Below are positions 47,824 through 56,800 of a stretch of DNA of 64,000 nt, in pieces. The DNA lies in assembly GCA_950295325.1 (NCBI GenBank), contig OX485805.1, forward strand, positions 59,060,283 through 59,124,282. The letters run 5' to 3'. The translations under genes and the position numbers were made by a program. The stretch's first letter is position 1; each line of letters opens with the position of its first letter. The notes beneath the pieces were generated by a model that saw nothing but the letters and a program-made list of their open reading frames with translations, had not been told where the DNA came from and did not search any database. This DNA is from Polytrichum commune (Eukaryota; Streptophyta; Polytrichopsida; Polytrichales; Polytrichaceae).

Positions 47824-47870
47824 CAGGCTCAGGCCAACACTACACAGAGAAAGTCTGCGGAAAACTTCAG
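47824..47870 (+). pseudogene. Partial exon copy of the zinc-knuckle gene, opposite strand
   Basis: After CCCACAG, a splice-acceptor-like end, the sequence GCTCAGGCCAACACTACACA followed by GAGAAAGTCTGCGGAAA matches the start of the minus-strand exon at 43540. Similarity stops after about 45 bp. It encodes AQANTTQRKSAENF. The two copies are 4.3 kb apart in inverted orientation. Confidence 0.65.
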
Positions 47871-47921
47871 TGTGAATTTGAATTGCTACTGAGATATTCA
47901 ATGATAAACAAGATGGCTTAC

Positions 47922-48580
47922 CTTGATGGCAGCCACCATTTGAGCATGAATTGCAGGGTCCTGATGTTGCTTCTTGGCCCGGTTACTGATAGCCCCAGTC
48001 CGTTTCTCCAGCTCCTACAAAAGTCTACCCCGGCTATATGTAAAGCCTCTCTTTCATAATGCAGTGCATGACGTATTTGGAAAACAAAATCTCAATAAAA
48101 GGTACACAGTATTACACAGCATGCGCAGATGAACGTCCACCACAAACTATTAAAAAGGTAACACTTCCAAGGCTTAAGAAACCCAGTATATTCCAGTGTT
48201 TGGCTGAAGCTGTGAACATTGTATGCAAATTTAAACACATGCCTGGTTGGTGTGTGGGGTTCAGGTACGCACCTAACCACAAATCACTCAAATATAAGTG
48301 TCCAGATTTGAGGAATGTTGATTTAACACCGGTCTACCTCAATGTAGTTGGTGTGCTGCAGTTGGCAAGTCACCAATGTAGTCCTGCTTGCCCCTTTCAT
48401 GTCTCTCATTAGCTGCATTCTCTTCAGCTGCATCTCAATCCTCTCGTAGTCAAACAAAGCGTCTCTTCTCGGAACTGCACCGTCAGCGCTTTTGATTGTC
48501 CGATGTGTGTCTTATTTCTCTCAGTTGGCTTTGCTTTCGAAGAGCTTCTGCTTCAGCCACTGAGCGTCCTCAGCTGCCTG
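47922..48580 (-). pseudogene. Exon-like pieces of an unrecognised gene
   Basis: 48014-47922 is a clean exon: acceptor TTTGTAG, 31 codons (ELEKRTGAISNRAKKQHQDP, then AIHAQMVAAIK), donor GTAAGCC. Upstream, about 48470-48390 encodes RRDALFDYERIEMQLKRMQL, and about 48578-48522 encodes AAEDAQWLKQKLFESKAN after a CTCTCAG acceptor. All are charged and helix-forming, like a coiled coil. A stop follows the most upstream piece, so I cannot show a continuous message. Confidence 0.45.
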
Positions 48581-48599
48581 AGAGATTAAACAGGGACCA

Positions 48600-49654
48600 A
48601 GTTACTGAAGGTGATTACATGGCCCTAAACCATAAACCTGTTTAACCCCAAACCAATTCATTTCTTTTCAAAATTTCACGATGAGACAGAGGTTGCCCTG
48701 GTTGGTTGGAGTTACAAAGTGGACTTCTAAATCTGTTTCCTTGGTGAGGATTTACTATACTTGAATAAATTATTTTTTAGGTGAGTAGGGATACAACTTT
48801 TCCTTCTAGGGGTGCCTTCCAGAAGCACTCAGATTTGATAAGGTTTAGTGTTTACATACCCGACACACTCAGTCACGCCCACCGGTCATCAGGATATGCA
48901 GTGTGGTATGAAGTGCATGGCAATAAACTCCACTCACATGGCCATGGTATGATCGAATGACCTGTACCCAATACCGAAAGAAAGCTCTTTAAATCAATCA
49001 ACAACCAGTAATTCATTATAAAACATGTAAACATGAGCCAAAACCCAAGAGTGTATTCAAGTGCAAGAAACCTCTAAAGGAGACGCACGTTATTGTATTC
49101 AAGATCCCAGTTCAAGGGTTTAGGCTGAGAACAGGGTAGGGATGTCGAGTGCTGGCTGCAAGACCTTACTGTACACCACACTCACTTTGATCAACATAGT
49201 AACTGATAGCAGATTAAATGCAATCGACCGCACCCATCCTAAATGTCCACTTATCACCTGCACAAAACCCCAGAAAACAAGTTTGCAATGAAGTGTCAAT
49301 TTGAAGATGAGTACAAAGCTTTTTGAAAAGCGGCTACCAGATTAAGATTTAAAGACTTTGCGGCCAACAACTAACAGAATTTGTACAGAATTTGCAAGGG
49401 ACAAGAATTTCGCACTGCGGAGCCTGTGGATGCAATACTCACCTCCCTTGCGACAATGCTGATCAATTTGGAACCAAAATACAAATCATAAGGATGCTAC
49501 GATGGAGTTCACTTTGCGGCACTGTGTATCCTTATCCTTCCTGCAGGCTTGCTTGGGCAAACAGGGGAGCTTCTGTTACGGTAAAGGGTTTAGGCTTCTC
49601 CAGATCCCATATATATATCGACACCACAAAGTAAAAGTCATTCTAAAAGCAATA
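48600..49654. other. No gene recognised
   Basis: A GT donor-like site after GCAAGGGAG at about 49455 (minus strand) hints at another exon, but no family is recognisable. Confidence 0.3.
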
Positions 49655-49830
49655 CTAAGAGTTGTTTTCTCGCTAATTGCCATGTTCCTTTGGACTGATA
49701 TTCTTGGGAAGAGTGCAGGCTACGAATGGGGAGACCTAACTGCTTGTCACTAATGAGCTGGTTGAGTTTAAGAATTAACCTCTGCAAGTTTGAAGCAAAT
49801 CGTTGAACATGTAGATTATACCTACAGAAA
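49655..49830. repeat. Second copy of the 47027-47195 duplication
   Basis: Identical to the first copy as far as I can read. The flanks differ. Confidence 0.9.
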
Positions 49831-49893
49831 ATACCTATAGAACGTGATAGGGTGGTAACAACACTAAATGCAATCAAACACTAAATATCATAT

Positions 49894-50515
49894 TTAGGGC
49901 GGCTTTATATTAGGGGCCATTTGGCGGCCGGGGCATTTGGAGTAGAGGCAACTTGGACTTGAAGTGGCCCTTATTTTACTCTAACTTTAGCTCTACTTTA
50001 CAAAGTGGCCCGTTGAGTGGCCCTTGCAATATAAAGTCCATAGGACCACTTGTAGGGTCCAAATTGGAAATTCCTCTTTAAAGTTGACCCTAAACCCAAA
50101 TGGCCTTAGGGACTTTATATTGTAAGGGCCACTCAACGGGCCACTTTGTCTTAAATGAATTATGCCCCTTCTTGAACTAAAGTCATAAAGTCATAAAGTC
50201 ATAAAACCATAAAGTCATAAAGTCATAAAGTCATAAATGACTATATGACGGAAGTTGGGTGAAGTGGCCCGTAGATGCGAAGTGGCTCTCCATAAACCCT
50301 CGACCCATTTTTTTTGCCGGCGGGCCACTTTTTTCCCTCCAAAACGCTGCCATGTCACCCGCCACGCAAGCTTTAGGAGAAGTGGGCCGACTCTCAATAT
50401 AAAGCCCTCGGGGCCATATTAGGGGCCATTTGGACAATCTAAGCACTCTCATTGGTTGATGCCTAGGGTTTGGAAACGGCCCCTAGAAATGGCCCCTAAT
50501 ATAAAGCGGCCCTTA
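49894..50515. mobile_element. 622-bp TIR element with nested inverted repeats
   Basis: The ends TTAGGGCGGCTTTATATTAG and, in reverse complement, TAAGGGCCGCTTTATATTAG are inverted over about 30 bp (continuing GGGCCATTT). Inside, 50000-50038 and 50110-50149 form a second near-perfect inverted pair (CAAAGTGGCCCGTTGAGTGG). A GTCATAAA-type repeat occupies 50183-50238. No transposase and no clear target duplication. Confidence 0.75.
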
Positions 50516-50620
50516 GTGTAGTGATGGTAGGAACCGTTCACTAGTGGCCCACACTAGTAAGTGTGGGTGGGCTATAAGTTCCTCCAGAAGATGGCATGTC
50601 TAACATAATAGTCATAGCTA

Positions 50621-50837
50621 CATTGATTATCCCAATTAATGCAAGTTACTATTTGGAGTTATGTAGTGCTATAACTTTGTAATGAGAATATAATATTTTA
50701 CCAAGCAAAGTTATTTATGTTCTATAATGTCGGAACAACCTATTGAACTTTTGTCGATAAATATTGAACTCCTTAGTAAGGTGTTATTGCACTACGTAAC
50801 TCCCAATTGTAACATGCATTGATTGGGATAATCAGTG
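50621..50837. mobile_element. 217-bp TIR MITE, possible TA target site
   Basis: The left arm CATTGATTATCCCAATTAAT followed by GCAAGTTACTATTTGGAGTT is repeated inverted at the right end with CACTGATTATCCCAATCAAT. The arms are about 55 bp. TA occurs on both outer sides. Related to the element at 9164-9372. Confidence 0.8.
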
Positions 50838-51419
50838 TAATGGTTCTATTACAGTCCGTACTGCAAGAATACAGTACTGTATCTTGTTGATTTGTAGGGC
50901 TTGTAGTAACCAAGTACATGCCCAACTCAGAGTATGGTAGATCCCGGGACAGTTTGCCTCATCCATACAGACACGCGTGGATGGTGTTTGCCAACCCCGT
51001 ACGCATAAGATAGGGACGGATGATAAATATGAAAACTTCATCCGTCCATAGCCAGAGCATATGAGTTTAGATATGGGACATCTTTACATTCTTGGTATAC
51101 GCATGCAAAGATCTATACCGTGTTTTCTGGGGCTGAATTTATGGATTTTTAATTATATGTATCAAGTTAATATGTGCACGGTTGAAGAATTTCTAAGGGA
51201 ATAATAGGTTTGAAAAAAAAAATTAAAAAAATTAAAAATATATATATATATATATATATGAGTAATATGAAAATTTACATAAGATTAATATTGAAATATA
51301 TACGTACAAAAAATGCCTAAACCTATGTATATGTATAATCAAAATATATACCTATGGGGTCAATATGAAAAACGCTATACAAAAAAATAAAAAAACATTC
51401 CGAAATTCTAATCAAGGAT
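50838..51419. other. AT-rich DNA with a satellite-like motif
   Basis: GGGACGGATGATAAATATGA followed by AAACTTCATCCGTCCATA (51013-51050) recalls the core of the satellites. 51215-51265 is an A/TA low-complexity run. Confidence 0.5.
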
Positions 51420-52775
51420 CTAATGTGTGGATCGAACGTGTTGCCTCCAGGCTGCTCCATATTGGCCAACAAAGTGTCGGGCTGCGCCTACGCGGTCAGT
51501 ATAGAGGCCGCGCTGTGGAATGAACCGACCGTCGTCCGTGCTCCTGAGCATCAGCCCAGGCAACGTACGATCTCTCACCCTACCAGGCAGGGTCCACTCG
51601 GCATTATCCAAAAAATCTTGGATAAGAGGTCGGAGCTCAGGGGCGTCCAACTCTACCCCCGTGTAGGTATATCCTAAGTCCTCCCCTATTTCCTCCTGTC
51701 GTGCTTCTGCCGCCTCTACCACCTCCGCCCAGTCGCGCGCTCGTTGTAGCTGCCGATCCATATACCGCCCGCTCCACCCAAATGCCTGGCGCGCGAACGT
51801 GAGGGCGCTCACAATCTCCACGGATGGCGCGTGCTCGTTTCTGCCATAGAGGGTCGTTGTCAGGCCTGTAAGGAATTCCAGGCAGGACTCCAAATGTGTG
51901 TCGATGTCGACCTCGCGGGTGTCGAACGCCCCGCCCAACGCATGTTCGAGACCCTGAAGACTGAAGAGGTCGTGCTCACTGCAGAGTTGTCGTCCCTCAA
52001 CGACCGACTCCGCCTGGACGGTGAGCTCGATCCTCACTCCGCCCAAACGACCGACTCGCAACTCGCGCGACATTTCGGTCCAGCGTTGATGTAGATCTTG
52101 CAACTGTCTGGCTCTAATACGCACAGTGCGCGTTGTGGCGGGCACATCGTCGAGTGCCCGCCGAGGGATAACTGACAAGATCTCATGAATGAGCTCTTGG
52201 TAGACCTTGACCTTCGACAGGCGAGGGTCAAGCTGCGGCCTACACTCGACGGAGCCGTAACCAGGTTCGTTGCACATCTCGTGCAACGTGCCCGCCCTGA
52301 ACCTACGTGCGCGGTGTTGGTCTTCGCTGAACTTGAATAGTTGCAGAACGTCCGTAGAATATCGCGTGCCGTAGTCAAATACGTTCCGTCCTGTCGGAAC
52401 TGAGAATCCCATCTGTGCGCGATATCGTTGTATGAATGTGTCTATCGCCGGCTCGGCGTACAAGATAGACCACTTCATTCCAAAAAAAGACACCCTGCAA
52501 AGACGAGCGCCTATACTGTAAAGAGCCTCGGACATGGCGGAAACAGGTATATTAACTTGGCTCGTTGATAGCGTACAACTGTTGGAGGCGCAGGTCAACG
52601 TGATTCCGAAGTTCGTTCGCAACGTGTCCACAAGGCAGGCCTTAAAAACCTCCCTATGGTTGTCGTTGTCGCCCGCGAACACCTTCACGACGATGGGATC
52701 GGAGATCACGTGTAGCCAGTCGTCAAATTCTGGAAGATCCCTCACAGGGATTCTGCGACAGGCTGGGCGCGCCAT
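51420..52775 (-). CDS. Intronless 451-codon ORF of unknown family
   Basis: One uninterrupted frame from ATG (MARPACRRIPVRDLPEFDDW) to TAG 51420-51422. It is clearly richer in G+C than the AT-rich DNA on its 3' side. I see no signal peptide and no membrane span. The middle is highly charged and helix-prone (RIRARQLQDLHQRWTEMSRE). Other segments include MKWSILYAEPAIDTFIQRYR, LESCLEFLTGLTTTLYGRNE and DLGYTYTGVELDAPELRPLI. None matches a family I know. TTTAGGG repeats start about 35 bp upstream of the ATG, so the leader would read AACCCTAAACCC, like a telobox. Absence of introns, base composition and position suggest transfer, a mobile-element gene or a retrocopy; a host gene is also possible. 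Confidence 0.7.
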   Translation of the reverse strand: MARPACRRIPVRDLPEFDDWLHVISDPIVVKVFAGDNDNHREVFKACLVDTLRTNFGITLTCASNSCTLSTSQVNIPVSAMSEALYSIGARLCRVSFFGMKWSILYAEPAIDTFIQRYRAQMGFSVPTGRNVFDYGTRYSTDVLQLFKFSEDQHRARRFRAGTLHEMCNEPGYGSVECRPQLDPRLSKVKVYQELIHEILSVIPRRALDDVPATTRTVRIRARQLQDLHQRWTEMSRELRVGRLGGVRIELTVQAESVVEGRQLCSEHDLFSLQGLEHALGGAFDTREVDIDTHLESCLEFLTGLTTTLYGRNEHAPSVEIVSALTFARQAFGWSGRYMDRQLQRARDWAEVVEAAEARQEEIGEDLGYTYTGVELDAPELRPLIQDFLDNAEWTLPGRVRDRTLPGLMLRSTDDGRFIPQRGLYTDRVGAARHFVGQYGAAWRQHVRSTH

Positions 52776-52810
52776 GATGCCGAAGAGGGTTGGAAGATCT
52801 AGTGTCAGCA

Positions 52811-52850
52811 GGGTTTAGGGTTTAGGGTTTAGGGTTTAGGGTTTAGGGGG
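52811..52850 (+). repeat. Interstitial TTTAGGG repeats, five near-perfect units
   Basis: GGGTTTAGGG continues through five units, ending GGGGGGTTACAAGG, the same junction to satellite-like DNA as at 33470. Confidence 0.95.
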
Positions 52851-53715
52851 GTTACAAGGCCATCCTATAGATAATTTTGAAATTTTGCGTTTTAGGGAAA
52901 ATTATTATTGCTCCTACCCCCCCGTTTGTGGGGTCTACGATTCCAACGGTGCAAAATTTGATCTATACACTATCACCATTTGGGAGATATGGAACGTTTG
53001 ACTTTCTCTCTAATCACGCTTTGACTTTCTCTAAGTGGTTGTTTTTACTAAAAAAAGTAAAGAATTAGGCTTTAAGCAAGCGTTTAGGCTAAATTAATAG
53101 AATTTAAGGGGTTAATCAAGATTTTCTTAATTAATTGGAAAATATTGGACTAAAATGGGGACAATAGGCATAAATGTTATAAGATGTAGGGTTTGGGGTT
53201 GCAAATAGTGGACTAATCAACGTTTTTTTCTTAAAACCAAATTTAATTAAAGGGTTAATCGAGTGTTTCAAGTAAGATGTTTATATTTATCTAAGATGGC
53301 AACAATTAGCCTAATTATATTAGAATTATTCTAATATGATAGTATTAGACTAATAACACAACAATTAAGGTGTTAATTATGTATTTAAGTTAAAAATTAA
53401 ACATTTAAGATGTTAATCAATCAAGTGGTGTAATTTACCGTACGGTTAGGCTAAAAATGCAACAATTAGTTTAATTATGATAGCATTAGGCTAATAACAC
53501 TACAATTAGGATGCTAATCATGCATTTAAGATAAAATTGAAGCATTTAAGCGGTTAATCAAACATATGGTATAAGTTAGCGTTGGGGCATACTAATAACG
53601 CAAGAATTAGTCTAAGTATGATAGTATTAAGTTAATAAAGCAATAATTAGGATGCTAATTGTGCATTTGAAATAAAATTAAAGCATTTAAGCCATTAATG
53701 AAGCATATGGTATAA
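52851..53715. repeat. AT-rich degenerate repeat before the satellite
   Basis: After a short satellite-like start (CTACCCCCCCGTTT), a degenerate pattern of about 130 bp recurs with GGATGCTAATCATGCATTTA-like, GCATTTAAGCGGTTAATCAA-like and AATTAGYCTAAKTATGATAG-like blocks three to four times. No coding potential. Confidence 0.6.
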
Positions 53716-53849
53716 ATTTAGGGTTTAGGGTTTAGGGGTTACAAGGGCGTTCTTTCAGTTTGGGGGGTGGGAGTCTCGAGCCGAGGTTTTGGCTACCCCC
53801 CCATTCTCGACCCTCGCGATCGCGGTGGTGGAGCCGGAAACTGATACAC
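53716..53849 (+). repeat. Telomere-like junction and truncated first satellite unit
   Basis: TTTAGGGTTTAGGGTTTAGG leads into GGTTACAAGGGCGTTCTTTC at 53737. This first unit stops after ACTGATACACGTTT (about 53852) and restarts from TACAAGGGCG, so its first 115 bp are duplicated. Confidence 0.85.
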
Positions 53850-56800
53850 GTTTACAAGGGCGTTCTTTCAGTTTGGGGGGTGGGAGTCTCGAGCCGAGGT
53901 TTTGGCTACCCCCCCATTCTCGACCCTCGCGATCGCGGTGGTGGAGCCGGAAACTGATACACGTTTTAGGGTTGGCGGATGCGGGGCCCGCAACGTCGCG
54001 GGCCCGCGAGACCCAAGTCTCGCGAGCGACTCATGCTTTAAAATGTTTGGCCCTCACCTCGTGGACCCCGTCGAGGGCAACCCGAAATGACCTTGCACTC
54101 GACGTTCGGACGTGGGTCGTAGTAGTTGCGAGCGGATGAAGTCATGACGTTGGGCGCTTCATCCATCCGTAGCGTGTGCGTATTCTATCGTCCCCACGAC
54201 CGCTACGAGAAGTACGGGCACCTGTAAAATTGCGGCACGTGGCCTTCGGGGTTGGCGGTACGAGTGAAAGTAACTTTTAGGGTTCCGGTAAAATGAAACC
54301 CTAGCTTCTAGGGTTTGCAGTAAAGTACACATATAGATTCTAGGGTTTCCAATAAAGTCGAAACCCTAAACCTACAGGGTTAACGGTAAAGTAATAGGGT
54401 AGCCTCTAGGGTTTACTGTGGCTTTTAGGGTTTGGTGTGCCTTCCGGGGTTCGCCGTACCTGGTGTTAGGGTTTACCGTAGCGTTCATGGTCAACGGTGA
54501 CCAGTTGACTTTGACCCCGGGTTGACTTGGACCTCGAGTTTAGGGTTTGACCTTGCGTTGACTATCGCTCGCCTTCGAGTTGACTTTTTGCCGTCGTTGA
54601 CTTCGTGGGCCCCGTGTTGACTCTTCAGGGTTACATGCGTGTCCCCAAAAAATGAGCATATTTATTTTTGAGAGTTTTTGGCCCAGGCCCCCTTTATAAA
54701 GCAAGGCCTATCCTACGGTGCAAGAAAAAGCCCTACAAGTGTCTTCATTTGTGAGATATGACTAGTTTGACTTTTGGGGGGTGAGTTGACTTTTTCTACT
54801 CTTAGGTGATTGGGAATTTGGATATCGTCTTGCCTTCAGGAAGGACACGGTGAATGTAATGATGTCCTTGGATTTTTCATTCGAGTGAAATTGAGAAAGT
54901 TATGGCCTTTTGAAAAAGCGAATGTAAGGGGGCTAACTTTGCGAGATGAATGAATTTGGGTTATCCGAAGGTACCTACCCCCCCATTTTGAAGGGTTCTA
55001 AACACAATGGAGTAAAAAAAAGCCCTACAAGTATCGCGAGTTGTGAGATTTTGAGGGGGTTGACTTTTTGACCACAAGAGTTGACTTTTTGACCACAAGA
55101 GTTGACTTTTTGCATGGTTACAAGGGCGTTCTTTCAGTTTGGGGGGTGGGAGTCTCGAGCCGAGGTTTTGGCTACCCCCCCATTCTCGACCCTCGCGATC
55201 GCGGTGGTGGAGCCGGAAACTGATACACGTTTTAGGGTTGGCGGATGCGGGGCCCGCAACGTCGCGGGCCCGCGAGACCCAAGTCTCGCGAGCGACTCAT
55301 GCTTTAAAATGTTTGGCCCTCACCTCGTGGACCCCGTCGAGGGCAACCCGAAATGGCCTTGCACTCGACGTTCGGACGTGGGTCGTAGTAGTTGCGAGCG
55401 GATGAAGTCATGACGTTGGGCGCTTCATCCATCCGTAGCGTGTGCGTATTCTATCGTCCCCACGACCGCTACGAGAAGTACGGGCACCTGTAAAATTGCG
55501 GCACGTGGCCTTCGGGGTTGGCGGTACGAGTGAAAGTAACTTTTAGGGTTCCGGTAAAATGAAACCCTAGCTTCTAGGGTTTGCAGTAAAGTACACATAT
55601 AGATTCTAGGGTTTCCAATAAAGTCGAAACCCTAAACCTACAGGGTTAACGGTAAAGTAATAGGGTAGCCTCTAGGGTTTACTGTGGCTTTTAGGGTTTG
55701 GTGTGCCTTCCGGGGTTCGCCGTACCTGGTGTTAGGGTTTACCGTAGCGTTCATGGTCAACGGTGACCAGTTGACTTTGACCCCGGGTTGACTTGGACCT
55801 CGAGTTTAGGGTTTGACCTTGCGTTGACTATCGCTCGCCTTCGAGTTGACTTTTTGCCGTCGTTGACTTCGTGGGCCCCGTGTTGACTCTTCAGGGTTAC
55901 ATGCGTGTCCCCAAAAAATGAGCATATTTATTTTTGAGAGTTTTTGGCCCAGGCCCCCTTTATAAAGCAAGGCCTATCCTACGGTGCAAGAAAAAGCCCT
56001 ACAAGTGTCTTCATTTGTGAGATATGACTAGTTTGACTTTTGGGGGGTGAGTTGACTTTTTCTACTCTTAGGTGATTGGGAATTTGGATATCGTCTTGCC
56101 TTCAGGAAGGACACGGTGAATGTAATGATGTCCTTGGATTTTTCATTCGAGTGAAATTGAGAAAGTTATGGCCTTTTGAAAAAGCGAATGTAAGGGGGCT
56201 AACTTTGCGAGATGAATGAATTTGGGTTATCCGAAGGTACCTACCCCCCCATTTTGAAGGGTTCTAAACACAATGGAGTAAAAAAAAGCCCTACAAGTAT
56301 CGCGAGTTGTGAGATTTTGAGGGGGTTGACTTTTTGACCACAAGAGTTGACTTTTTGACCACAAGAGTTGACTTTTTGCATGGTTACAAGGGCGTTCTTT
56401 CAGTTTGGGGGGTGGGAGTCTCGAGCCGAGGTTTTGGCTACCCCCCCATTCTCGACCCTCGCGATCGCGGTGGTGGAGCCGGAAACTGATACACGTTTTA
56501 GGGTTGGCGGATGCGGGGCCCGCAACGTCGCGGGCCCGCGAGACCCAAGTCTCGCGAGCGACTCATGCTTTAAAATGTTTGGCCCTCACCTCGTGGACCC
56601 CGTCGAGGGCAACCCGAAATGGCCTTGCACTCGACGTTCGGACGTGGGTCGTAGTAGTTGCGAGCGGATGAAGTCATGACGTTGGGCGCTTCATCCATCC
56701 GTAGCGTGTGCGTATTCTATCGTCCCCACGACCGCTACGAGAAGTACGGGCACCTGTAAAATTGCGGCACGTGGCCTTCGGGGTTGGCGGTACGAGTGAA

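Noticed and set aside
51420-52775. Firm call of a viral origin for the 451-codon ORF
   Set aside because: Composition and lack of introns fit, but no viral hallmark motif is visible, so origin is left open.
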